A DNA stretch of 6,249 bases from an uncultured Clostridia bacterium. GTDB taxonomy: Bacteria; Bacillota; Clostridia; Oscillospirales; CAG-272. Numbering within the stretch: the first letter of the stretch is position 1; each line of letters opens with the position of its first letter. Both the position numbers and the translations under genes were made by a program. The stretch lies in the NCBI GenBank assembly GCA_946055715.1, contig CAMGGT010000063.1:1-6249 (forward strand). The letters are read 5' to 3'. This document shows positions 1 to 6,249 of the stretch, piece by piece. The notes beneath the pieces are model-generated. The model saw only the letters and a program-made list of their open reading frames with translations, did not search any database and was not told where the DNA came from.

Positions 1-1595
1 CCGACCAGAGCTTCAAACAGACCGCGGAAGCCCTTTTCGCGGAAAATGGTTTTGTAGTAGTTGATCTCGTCAAAGATCAGTTCATCCACCACCCGCATGC
101 CCAGCAATTCCACGGGGGCCTTGTCGTCGGTGAGGATGTGGTCGCCTTTGGCCACGGACTCCAGCCCCGAGCGTGCAAGAGACACGGTGGCGCGCAGGGC
201 GTCATCCTCAATTGCGGACAGGGTCGCCGCCAGGTTGCCGTCCATGCGGTCATGGGCGGCGGCGAACACCTCTCGGTTGCCGCCGTCATAGCAGTTATAG
301 CTTGTGACATGGTCAAACACGGAGGCGATGGTCTCGCACAGATACTGGTTGATGGCCCCCTCCTTGTCGGACTGCATGTTGAGGTTCACCACCATCACGC
401 CCCCCTCGGTCAGATGCTCTTTGACCAAAGTGAAAAACTCCACGCTGGACATCTGAAAGGGGATGGTCACATCCTGGTAGGCATCCACCATGATCACGTC
501 ATACTTTTTGTCGCACCGGTTGAGAAAGGCGCGGCCGTCTTCCGTATGCGCCACCACCTCGCGGGGCATGTCGAATTTGTCGTAGGCCAGGTCCACGATC
601 TTCTGGTCGATCTCCACCCCTTCCACGCTCGCACCCGGCAGGTAATACAGGCATTCCGAGGCATAGGTGCCCGAGCCAAGGCCCAGGATCAGCACAGAGG
701 GGTCGCGCCCCTCCGCCACGGCATCCGTCATGAAGGGGGCGGCCATGGCATAGTCGTAATAGTACATGCCGGTCAGCCCGGGCGTTTTCATTTTGACCGA
801 CTGCACGCCGATGAGGACATTGGTCGACAGGTAGATACGCCGGTCGTCCTCCCGTACTTGCAGGTAGTTGTAGATGGACTCGTCTTCATACAGATCTCCC
901 TGCCAGAAGGCAAAGCCCGTCAGCGGTGCAAGAAACCCCGCCGCCACCAACAGCACCGTACACACGGCGCACCGCAGGATGTGCTTTTTGGGAGAGGTCA
1001 GAAAATACAGCAGCGCCAGCACCAACAGCACCGCGGCAAAGCAGATGAAGGTGAGGGATGTGCCCACCGCCGGGATGGTCACAAAGGTGGGCAGAAACGT
1101 GCCGATGATGGAGCCGATGGTGTTCAGCGCGTTCATTTTTCCCACCGTGCTGCCGGCATCCTCGGCGTTGTCCATCACATAGCGGACAAGCGAGGGGGTG
1201 GTGGTGCCCAGCAACATCAAGGGAAACACAAACAGAATAAAGCAGGAGGCAAAGGCCGCCCACACCAGATAGTTGGAAGAGACGATCAGCGCCATGACCA
1301 TGGCCACCCCGGCGATGATGTATTTGCCCACCACGGGAATCAGCCCGATCCACACCGCCGCCAGCAGAATGCGGGCATACAGGCGGGCAGGGTCGGGGTT
1401 TTTGTCGGCCGAGCGGCCGCCCCACAGGTTGCCAAGCGCCATGGCGATCATAATGGTGCCGATGATGATGGTCCACACGATCTGCGAGGAAGAAAAATAG
1501 GGTGCCAGCAGACGGGAAGCCCCTGTTTCCACCGCCATGACCGACATGCCGGCAAAGAATTCCGTGAGGTAGAGAAACCACTTTTTCCGCAACAT
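1..1595 (-). CDS. Fused MFS-type membrane domain / spermidine synthase-like protein (3' end outside window)
   Basis: A reading frame of 531 codons is open to the window edge, so the C-terminus is missing. The ATG at 1595 follows an AAGGAGG site with a 7-base spacer. Residues 1-230 are hydrophobic, with about seven or eight membrane segments (roughly 7-25, 38-57, 73-90, 93-106, 109-130, 155-177, 180-200, 206-229). The first carries the E-x-x-A-S-R-L-L-A-P-Y-F pattern (E23, R28) typical of proteins annotated as fused MFS/spermidine synthase. Residues about 240-510 are a SAM-binding Rossmann domain: glycine motif GLGSGT at 305-310, acidic residue E328 in GVEID, DAYQDVTIPFQMSS at 371-384, and a late LTDDKAPVEL motif ending at 497. 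Classical spermidine synthases have a D-[SA]-[ST]-D motif where this has D371-A-Y-Q, so aminopropyl transfer to putrescine cannot be assumed. It would sit in the cytoplasmic membrane with the enzyme domain probably inside. Its substrate is unknown. Family assignment is strong; function is inference. Confidence 0.88.
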   Translation of the reverse strand, partial: MLRKKWFLYLTEFFAGMSVMAVETGASRLLAPYFSSSQIVWTIIIGTIMIAMALGNLWGGRSADKNPDPARLYARILLAAVWIGLIPVVGKYIIAGVAMVMALIVSSNYLVWAAFASCFILFVFPLMLLGTTTPSLVRYVMDNAEDAGSTVGKMNALNTIGSIIGTFLPTFVTIPAVGTSLTFICFAAVLLVLALLYFLTSPKKHILRCAVCTVLLVAAGFLAPLTGFAFWQGDLYEDESIYNYLQVREDDRRIYLSTNVLIGVQSVKMKTPGLTGMYYYDYAMAAPFMTDAVAEGRDPSVLILGLGSGTYASECLYYLPGASVEGVEIDQKIVDLAYDKFDMPREVVAHTEDGRAFLNRCDKKYDVIMVDAYQDVTIPFQMSSVEFFTLVKEHLTEGGVMVVNLNMQSDKEGAINQYLCETIASVFDHVTSYNCYDGGNREVFAAAHDRMDGNLAATLSAIEDDALRATVSLARSGLESVAKGDHILTDDKAPVELLGMRVVDELIFDEINYYKTIFREKGFRGLFEALV

Positions 1596-1602
1596 ATCGT
1601 TG

Positions 1603-1609
1603 CCTCCTT
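1603..1609 (-). promoter_or_regulatory. Ribosome binding site overlapping the upstream stop codon
   Basis: On the minus strand the bases read TAAGGAGG, where TAA (1608-1610) is the stop of the M14 peptidase and AAGGAGG is the ribosome binding site of the membrane/spermidine-synthase-like gene. The spacer to its ATG at 1595 is 7 bases. The overlap suggests translational coupling between the two genes and fixes the downstream start. Confidence 0.85.
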
Positions 1610-2687
1610 ACAGCGGGTTGATTGTCGGGTCGGTGTGTGCTTTATCAAATGCCGCAAGCGCGCGGCAGACAGCCCTGCCGGTGGCAATGGCGTTTTGGGC
1701 GGAGAAGGGCAGACCATGAGAGACAAAATAGGCCGTTTCCAATGTAAACGCCAGCGCCGCCCCCGCCGTTGTGTGCATATAGGTGCCGAAGCAGGGGGCG
1801 CCCACACGGTTCCAGCGTGTGTCGGGCGGTATGTCGTCTTGGGAGAAGTGAGGGAAGCAGTCCGGCCCGCAGGCCTGCTCAAGCAGCAGGGAAAAGCGGC
1901 GCAGGTCGGGCAGAATGTCATAGTGCTTTTGCGGGATGAAGACCGTGTCGTTCTCCCCGCCGCAGTGCCAGGGAGAATGAAAATCGATGGCATAGCGCAC
2001 ATCACGCGCTTCCGCCAGTTGACGGATGGCGCGCACGGCGGCATAGCGGGAAGGGGTGGCGGGGTCATAGTCGCGGTTGTGGTCAAAGGGCGGGCGCCCT
2101 TTTCCCTGGTCGCCGTCCACCACGCCGTCATAGTCCACAAACGGCACGCAAACGAGCGACAGCCCGGAAATGGGGTGCTGCGCCCACTCCCGCAGAAAGC
2201 CCTCCAGCACATAGTTGCCGGTGGATTCGCAGGCATGGTGGCGCGCGGTGAGCAAAATGGTCTCTTGGTCATCTCCCATTTGCAGGCAGGGCACATCGCG
2301 CCCCTTTTCGCTTGCGGTCAGGCGGGAGACGGGCAGGGCAAGCTCACGGCACAGCGCGTCAAACCGCGCCGGATGGTAGAGAAAGTGATGGGCAAAATAG
2401 ACCCGGTCTTCCCCCGCCGAAAAGGTGTAGGAAAAACCGCGGGGGGTGTGTTCGCCTTCCGCCCATGCCCAGTTTTGCAGGTCATGACTGACAGCAGGGC
2501 CGAAATAGCCGATGCGGTCGCCGTCAAAAGAGAAGGTACAGGTCTGCCCCGCCTGCGCCCCCTCCACGCAGAAGGCCCAATAGAACCATTCCGGCCCTCC
2601 GCGCAGGTCGCAGGAGAGCAGAAAGCGGTTTTCGTCTGTTTGAGTGGCAACGATGTTGCCGCCCACAAAGTCGGCGGTGATGCGCAT
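1608..2687 (-). CDS. M14-family zinc carboxypeptidase, cytosolic carboxypeptidase (CCP/AGBL)-like
   Basis: This 359-residue protein has no signal peptide or membrane segment, so it is probably a cytosolic metallo-carboxypeptidase. Residues 1-115 resemble the beta-rich N-terminal domain that precedes the catalytic domain in CCP/AGBL peptidases (FVGGNI at 7-12, EWFYWAF at 33-39, VYFAHHFLYH at 96-105). The catalytic domain follows. Zinc ligands are H151 and E154 (motif H-A-C-E within ARHHACEST) and H237 in DFHSPWH. The substrate-carboxylate pair N204-R205 lies in DHNRDY, and the catalytic glutamate is probably E317 in FTLETAYF. By hand alignment, the arginine equivalent to Arg127 of carboxypeptidase A falls on G195 beside K196, so that role may have moved. 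The frame is open upstream to 2855, but the start at 2687 is chosen because AAGGAGG lies 8 bases before it and the longer form would overlap pheT. The substrate is unknown; eukaryotic CCPs trim C-terminal glutamates, but that cannot be transferred here. Confidence 0.88.
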   Translation of the reverse strand: MRITADFVGGNIVATQTDENRFLLSCDLRGGPEWFYWAFCVEGAQAGQTCTFSFDGDRIGYFGPAVSHDLQNWAWAEGEHTPRGFSYTFSAGEDRVYFAHHFLYHPARFDALCRELALPVSRLTASEKGRDVPCLQMGDDQETILLTARHHACESTGNYVLEGFLREWAQHPISGLSLVCVPFVDYDGVVDGDQGKGRPPFDHNRDYDPATPSRYAAVRAIRQLAEARDVRYAIDFHSPWHCGGENDTVFIPQKHYDILPDLRRFSLLLEQACGPDCFPHFSQDDIPPDTRWNRVGAPCFGTYMHTTAGAALAFTLETAYFVSHGLPFSAQNAIATGRAVCRALAAFDKAHTDPTINPL

Positions 2688-2695
2688 GGCGGCGG

Positions 2696-2702
2696 CCTCC
2701 TT
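2696..2702 (-). promoter_or_regulatory. Ribosome binding site that sets the M14 peptidase start
   Basis: AAGGAGG on the minus strand sits 8 bases before the ATG at 2687. It lies in the 41-base gap (2688-2728) after the pheT stop. It decides between this start and an in-frame extension reaching 2855 inside pheT. No terminator-like hairpin with a T run is visible in the gap. Confidence 0.85.
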
Positions 2703-2728
2703 GTGAAGATGGGGGTGGGCAGAAGAGG

Positions 2729-5104
2729 TCAGACGGCTCTGAAGGTCATGCCCAGGGGCGAGAGGGCGCGGATGATCTCGTCGGTGACGGGGGCAAGCTC
2801 TGCCTTGGACAGCGTGCGCTCGGCAGAGGAGAAGGTCAGGCGCAGGGTCAGCCACTGGCCGCTCTCGCCCTCATAGGTGTCCAGCACGCCGATGTCGGCC
2901 AGCCACTCGCCGCCCGCGCGGCGCACGGCCTCGCTGATACGGCCGAAATCAAGAGATGCCAGATCTGCCGCAAAGCTGAGGTCGATGTCAATGGCGGGGA
3001 AGCGGGAGGGCGCGCGGTAGTGCAGGGGCTGTGCGGGCACGGCGGCAAAGGCGGCCATGTCTATCTCCAGCCAGGCAACGGCGGCTTTTTTGTCCAGTTT
3101 TTCTTTGACGGCGGGGTGAAGCACGCCCACACAGCCGATGACAGAGCCGGCCGCCGAGACAGAAAAGCTGTTGACGGGGTGCTGCCAGTTGTAGGCGGGG
3201 GTCAGATGGGCAAAATCGGGGACAAGGTGGCGCAGCTGGCTTGTCAGCAACACCGCCAGGTCGCGCAGGCGCAGAAAGACGCTTTCTTCGCTTGCGGTCT
3301 TGTCATACAGCACGACCCCCAGCCGCTTGCGCTCGTCGCAGGTGCCGTCCGGCAGCTTGCCCTCGACCGTGTGGCCGATCTCAAACAGACCAAAGGCATC
3401 CCCATAGCCCTTGTTTTCGCGGGCAAAGGAGAGCAGGGTGGGTATCATGGAGCGGCGCAGAATGGCGTGGTCGGGGGTCTGGGCGTTCAGCAGGCGCACA
3501 TTGTCCGGCGTTTCGATGCCCAGCGCCTTGTCTTTGGCCAGGTCGCTCCAGATGTAGGAATGCACCTCGTGCAGTCCCGCGGACTTGACCAGCAGGTCCT
3601 TGATCTCCGTCTCATCCGTCTTGCCTGTCTCGGGGCGGACGGGATACAGCGGGCTTTTGGTGGTCTTGACCGCAAAATTGTCATAGCCGTATATGCGGGT
3701 GATCTCTTCGATCAGGTCGGCCTTGATGGTCACATCCTTGGTCGCACGGAAGGAAGGCACCGTCACATGGAAGTTGTCTCCTGTTCGCACCACACCGAAT
3801 TCCAGCGCGCGCAGGGTCTTTTCGATCTCGTCGGAGGAGATGTCAATGCCGGTATAGCGGTCCACAAACGGCTTGTCGATGTCCAGCTCGATCGTGGGGA
3901 ACTTGGTGGGATAGCGGTCGGTGAGGCGGGAGGTGACGCGCGCACCGGGGTCCAGCGTCAAAAGCAGGTGCAGAAGGCGCTGTGCGGCCGTCACGGTCAG
4001 TTCGGGGTCCAGCGTTTTTTCATACCGCATGGAGGCATCCGTGCGCAGGCCGAGACGGGTGGAAGAACGGCGCACAGACACCGCGTTGAAGCAGGCGCTT
4101 TCAAGCAACAGCGATGTGGTATCGTCCTCGATTTCGGAATTCAGCCCGCCCATGATGCCGGCAATGGCCACGGGCTTGCCCTCGGAGGTGATCATCAGCG
4201 TGTCGCGGTCGATCTTGCGCTGTGTGCCGTCCAGCGTGGTGAAGGGCGTCTCTTCGGGCAGGCGGCGGACATCCACCGACTGCACACGGCGCAGGTCAAA
4301 GGCGTGCATGGGCTGACCCAGCTCCATCATCACATAGTTGGTCAGGTCTGCCAGGAAGTTGATGGCGCGCGAGCCGCAGTAGAACAGGCGGATGCGCATA
4401 TTGACGGGGCTTTTGCGGCGGGTGATGCCCTCGGCCTTGATGGCGCAGTAGCGCAGGCAAAGCTCGGGGTCGCTGACCGTCACATCCACCTCCGGCAGGC
4501 CGTCATAGGCGGCGGTGGGGTGGCAGTCCGGCTTTTTCAACGGGCGGCCGGTCAGGGTGGCAAACTCGCGGGCAATGCCATAGTGCCCCCACAGGTCGGG
4601 GCGGTTGGTGAGAGATTTGTTGTCTACCTCAAAGATGATGTCGTCAATGTCATAGACGGCTTTGAGGTCACGGCCGAGCGGCAGGTCGTCGGGCAGTTCC
4701 ATCAGGCCGCTGTTGTCGGCGCTGATGCCCAGTTCCGCTTCGGAACAGCACATGCCATAGGACATATAGCCCGCCACTTTTGCCGCGCCGATGGGGTGGC
4801 CGCACACACAGCCGCCCTCGCGGGCAAAGGCCACAGTCAGCCCGGGGCGCACATTGGGGGCGCCGCACACGCAGTCGATGGGCTCTTTTTCGCCCGCGTC
4901 GATCTTCAGCAGGTGCAGTTTCTGGGAGTCGGGATGGGGCTCCACCGAAAGCACACGCGCCACGACCACGCCGTATGTGTCGGTCCCTTTTTCATAAATG
5001 TCCTCCACTTCTGCCGTGGAAAGGGTAAAGCGGGCAATCAGGGCCTTGCGGTCCAGCCCGGAAAGATCGACAAAATCGCCGATCCAGTTCATGGATACAA
5101 ACAT
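2729..5104 (-). CDS. pheT: Phenylalanyl-tRNA synthetase beta subunit
   Basis: PheT pairs with PheS in the cytosolic alpha2beta2 enzyme that attaches phenylalanine to tRNA-Phe. The beta subunit binds tRNA and edits mischarged Tyr-tRNA. At 791 residues the protein has normal full length. Visible domains in order: N-terminal segment (MNWIGDFVDL at 5-14); EMAP-like tRNA-binding domain about 40-150 (PHPDSQKLHLLKID at 56-69, VCGAPNV at 79-85, GMCCSEAELG at 117-126); B3/B4 editing domain about 213-392 (LTNYVMMELGQPMHAFD at 254-270, GIMGG at 316-320, LLLESACF at 332-339); B5 domain about 403-475 (VPSFR at 449-453, DLIEEITRIYGYD at 463-475); catalytic-like core about 490-690; and C-terminal FDX-ACB anticodon-binding domain about 697-791 (APSRFPAIDIDLSF from 698). 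The start at 5104 is preceded by AAGGAGGT. pheT begins 12 bases after pheS ends. No frameshift or lost domain is seen. Confidence 0.98.
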   Translation of the reverse strand: MFVSMNWIGDFVDLSGLDRKALIARFTLSTAEVEDIYEKGTDTYGVVVARVLSVEPHPDSQKLHLLKIDAGEKEPIDCVCGAPNVRPGLTVAFAREGGCVCGHPIGAAKVAGYMSYGMCCSEAELGISADNSGLMELPDDLPLGRDLKAVYDIDDIIFEVDNKSLTNRPDLWGHYGIAREFATLTGRPLKKPDCHPTAAYDGLPEVDVTVSDPELCLRYCAIKAEGITRRKSPVNMRIRLFYCGSRAINFLADLTNYVMMELGQPMHAFDLRRVQSVDVRRLPEETPFTTLDGTQRKIDRDTLMITSEGKPVAIAGIMGGLNSEIEDDTTSLLLESACFNAVSVRRSSTRLGLRTDASMRYEKTLDPELTVTAAQRLLHLLLTLDPGARVTSRLTDRYPTKFPTIELDIDKPFVDRYTGIDISSDEIEKTLRALEFGVVRTGDNFHVTVPSFRATKDVTIKADLIEEITRIYGYDNFAVKTTKSPLYPVRPETGKTDETEIKDLLVKSAGLHEVHSYIWSDLAKDKALGIETPDNVRLLNAQTPDHAILRRSMIPTLLSFARENKGYGDAFGLFEIGHTVEGKLPDGTCDERKRLGVVLYDKTASEESVFLRLRDLAVLLTSQLRHLVPDFAHLTPAYNWQHPVNSFSVSAAGSVIGCVGVLHPAVKEKLDKKAAVAWLEIDMAAFAAVPAQPLHYRAPSRFPAIDIDLSFAADLASLDFGRISEAVRRAGGEWLADIGVLDTYEGESGQWLTLRLTFSSAERTLSKAELAPVTDEIIRALSPLGMTFRAV

Positions 5105-5111
5105 TTTCGCA

Positions 5112-5118
5112 CCTCCTT
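5112..5118 (-). promoter_or_regulatory. pheT ribosome binding site overlapping the pheS stop codon
   Basis: The minus strand reads TAAGGAGGT, in which TAA (5117-5119) is the pheS stop and AAGGAGGT serves the pheT ATG at 5104. This arrangement supports coupled translation of the two subunits of one complex. Confidence 0.85.
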
Positions 5119-6145
5119 ATCGGCTCTCGAATTGAGACAGGGATTTCAGCTGTCCGGCGTTGAAGTCGCGGATGTCGCCGATGCCGTATTTCATCATGGC
5201 CAGGCGGGTCAGCCCCAGGCCGAAGGCAAAGCCGGTGTATTTGTCGGTGTCGATGCCGCCGGCTTTGAGGACATTGGGGTGGATCATGCCGCAGGGGCAA
5301 AGCTCCAGCCAGCCGGAGTTCTTGCAGGAGGGGCAGCCGTCTCCGCCGCAGATCAGGCAGGAGATGTCCAGTTCAAAGCCCGGTTCCACGAAGGGGAAGA
5401 AGCCGGGGCGCAAGCGCACTCGGATGTCGCGGCGGAACACCTCCGAGAGCATCTTCTTCATGAAGTAGATGAGGTTGGAGATGGAGATGTCCTCGTCGAT
5501 CATGATGCCTTCCATCTGGAAGAAGGTGTTTTCGTGGCAGGCGTCGGTGGCCTCATTGCGGAAGCAACGGCCGGGGAAGATGGCGCGCAGGGGTGCGCCG
5601 TATTTTCTCATGATGTGGTTCTGGGCGGCGGAGGTGTGGGTCTTGAGCAACTGACCGTTGTCCAGATAGTAGGTGTCCTGCATGTCCCGTGCGGGGTGAT
5701 GCTTGGGGATGTTCAGCGCTTCAAAACAGTGATAGTCATCCACCACCTCGGGGTAGTCCTCTACGGTGAAGCCCATGGAGGCAAAAATGCTCTCCACCTC
5801 CCGCTGAATCAGCGTGATGGGGTGAAAAGAGCCGCAGTTCAGATGTGCGGGCAGGGTGGGGTTGAAGGGCTTGGCGTGGGCGATCTGGGCTTCCAGCGCT
5901 TTTTGGCGCAGGGTCTCGCCTGCGGCGGTAATGGCCTTGGCAAACTCTGCCTTGGCCTCGTTGATCAGTTGGCCCAGGCGGGCTTTCTGCTCGCCCTCCA
6001 CATTGCGCAATTCTGCCATCAGGTCGCTTACCGGCCCCTTTTTGCCCAAAAAGGAAACGCGGACCTCCTCCAGCTGTTCGGGGGTCTGCGCCGCGCTTAA
6101 GCGGGCGCGGAAGTTCTCTCGCAGCGCGCTGATCTTTTCTTTCAT
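5117..6145 (-). CDS. pheS: Phenylalanyl-tRNA synthetase alpha subunit
   Basis: PheS is the class II catalytic subunit of phenylalanyl-tRNA synthetase and makes Phe-AMP and then Phe-tRNA in the cytosol. The 342 residues are the usual bacterial length. Residues 1-90 are a predicted helical coiled-coil arm with the conserved SFLGKKGPVSDLM at 31-43. The catalytic core shows motif 1 around FHPITLIQREVE (107-118), the HTSAAQ substrate loop (170-175), motif 2 FRNEATDACHENTFFQMEG (195-213), RLRPGFFPFVEPGFELD (244-260) and motif 3 GFAFGLGLTRLAMMKYGI (305-322). A Cys-rich insertion, C263-x2-C266-x4-C271-x2-C274, could bind a metal; similar insertions occur in other Firmicute PheS proteins from memory. 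An in-frame ATG at 6163 would add six residues, but it has no ribosome binding site. The ATG at 6145 has AAAGGA nine bases upstream and is preferred. It is the first gene of the operon. Confidence 0.98.
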   Translation of the reverse strand: MKEKISALRENFRARLSAAQTPEQLEEVRVSFLGKKGPVSDLMAELRNVEGEQKARLGQLINEAKAEFAKAITAAGETLRQKALEAQIAHAKPFNPTLPAHLNCGSFHPITLIQREVESIFASMGFTVEDYPEVVDDYHCFEALNIPKHHPARDMQDTYYLDNGQLLKTHTSAAQNHIMRKYGAPLRAIFPGRCFRNEATDACHENTFFQMEGIMIDEDISISNLIYFMKKMLSEVFRRDIRVRLRPGFFPFVEPGFELDISCLICGGDGCPSCKNSGWLELCPCGMIHPNVLKAGGIDTDKYTGFAFGLGLTRLAMMKYGIGDIRDFNAGQLKSLSQFESR

Positions 6146-6154
6146 GGTTGCTTG

Positions 6155-6160
6155 TCCTTT
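6155..6160 (-). promoter_or_regulatory. Ribosome binding site that sets the pheS start
   Basis: AAAGGA on the minus strand lies 9 bases before the ATG at 6145. It falls within the short stretch that would be coding if the alternative ATG at 6163 were used, which argues for the shorter PheS. It is weaker than the AAGGAGG sites of the three downstream genes. Confidence 0.65.
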
Positions 6161-6164
6161 CATT

Positions 6165-6180
6165 GCCCGGTCGTCCGGGC
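6165..6180 (-). other. Perfect GC hairpin in the pheS leader
   Basis: GCCCGG, a four-base loop, and CCGGGC form a perfect 6-bp inverted repeat that ends 4 bases before the pheS ribosome binding site. On the transcribed strand it is followed by AATGAAAGG rather than a run of T, so it does not look like an intrinsic terminator. It could affect ribosome access or mRNA stability, or it could be chance in a GC-rich genome. Confidence 0.5.
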
Positions 6181-6214
6181 GGAATGTGTCATGTCCAAGG
6201 GTTTCAAAAAGTAA

Positions 6215-6243
6215 AGGATATACTAATATACATACAAAGTAAA
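6215..6243 (-). promoter_or_regulatory. Weak candidate promoter for the pheST operon
   Basis: On the minus strand TTTACT (6238-6243, four of six matches to TTGACA) is followed after 17 bases by TATCCT (6215-6220, four of six matches to TATAAT). The region is very AT-rich compared with the genes. Transcription would start about 65 bases before the pheS ATG. Such matches are common in AT-rich DNA, so this is tentative. Confidence 0.3.
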
Positions 6244-6248
6244 TTATA
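6243..6248 (-). promoter_or_regulatory. TATAAT -10-like hexamer at window edge
   Basis: A perfect TATAAT lies on the minus strand at the right edge, about 100 bases before the pheS start. Its -35 partner would lie outside the window, so it cannot be evaluated. It is an alternative to the candidate promoter just downstream. Confidence 0.3.
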
Positions 6249-6249
6249 T

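Noticed and set aside
886..1581. A minus-strand open frame of 231 codons overlapping the membrane gene
   Set aside because: It is a shifted-frame shadow. The true frame starts at 1595 after AAGGAGG and gives a membrane protein with family motifs.
2688..2855. A 56-residue N-terminal extension of the M14 peptidase overlapping pheT
   Set aside because: The extension is low-complexity Arg, Pro and His sequence overlapping the FDX-ACB coding region of pheT. A strong ribosome binding site precedes the internal start at 2687.
138..2876. A 912-codon plus-strand open frame opposite the membrane/spermidine-synthase-like gene and the peptidase
   Set aside because: This is the same register effect, since both minus-strand genes share one phase here. 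The product is His, Gly and Arg rich, with no domain and no credible ribosome binding site.
3020..6100. A 1026-codon plus-strand open frame opposite pheT and pheS
   Set aside because: It is in exact codon register with both genes, so it is interrupted only where they use TTA, CTA or TCA codons, which are rare in GC-rich genes. Its translation is rich in Gly, His, Gln and Val, shows no recognisable domain, and lies over two certain genes.
6146..6163. An upstream pheS start at 6163 adding MKGQAT
   Set aside because: It has no ribosome binding site and sits against the GC hairpin, whereas AAAGGA is well placed for the ATG at 6145.
6165..6180. The leader hairpin as an intrinsic terminator or attenuator
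   Set aside because: There is no T run after the stem on the transcribed strand and no competing antiterminator visible in the available leader.

Overview
The window is a GC-rich bacterial segment in which every supportable gene lies on the minus strand. It reads as one tightly packed operon. In transcription order (right to left) it holds pheS, pheT, a zinc carboxypeptidase of the M14 cytosolic-carboxypeptidase (CCP) type, and a membrane-anchored spermidine-synthase-like protein that runs off the left edge. Strong AAGGAGG ribosome binding sites, a clostridial-style PheS with a Cys-rich insertion, and the pheS-pheT order suggest a GC-rich Firmicute, probably of the Clostridia/Oscillospirales type. 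That placement is inferred from protein style; no marker gene was checked.

Layout. The right edge (about 6146-6249) is the pheS leader. Its distal 49 bases contain only 9 G/C, against GC-rich coding DNA everywhere else. It holds weak promoter-like hexamers and a perfect 6-bp hairpin close to the pheS ribosome binding site. pheS (5117-6145) and pheT (2729-5104) encode the two subunits of phenylalanyl-tRNA synthetase, both complete and with the expected domains. After a 41-base gap comes the M14 peptidase (1608-2687), with all zinc and catalytic positions present. After 12 more bases comes the fused membrane/spermidine-synthase-like gene (1-1595), of which 531 codons are visible.

How the genes relate. 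PheS and PheT form the alpha2beta2 enzyme that charges tRNA-Phe. The two downstream genes have no established link to it. They are probably co-transcribed, because the gaps are 12, 41 and 12 bases, no terminator is visible, and two of the ribosome binding sites overlap the preceding stop codon. The peptidase has no signal peptide and should be cytosolic. The last protein has an N-terminal membrane domain and a SAM-type Rossmann domain that lacks part of the classical polyamine-substrate motif.

No RNA gene, mobile element, CRISPR array or sizeable repeat was seen. Very long plus-strand open frames exist opposite these genes, but they are explained by codon register and composition. I did not find a convincing new system. 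The most interesting items are the two uncharacterised enzymes riding behind pheST.
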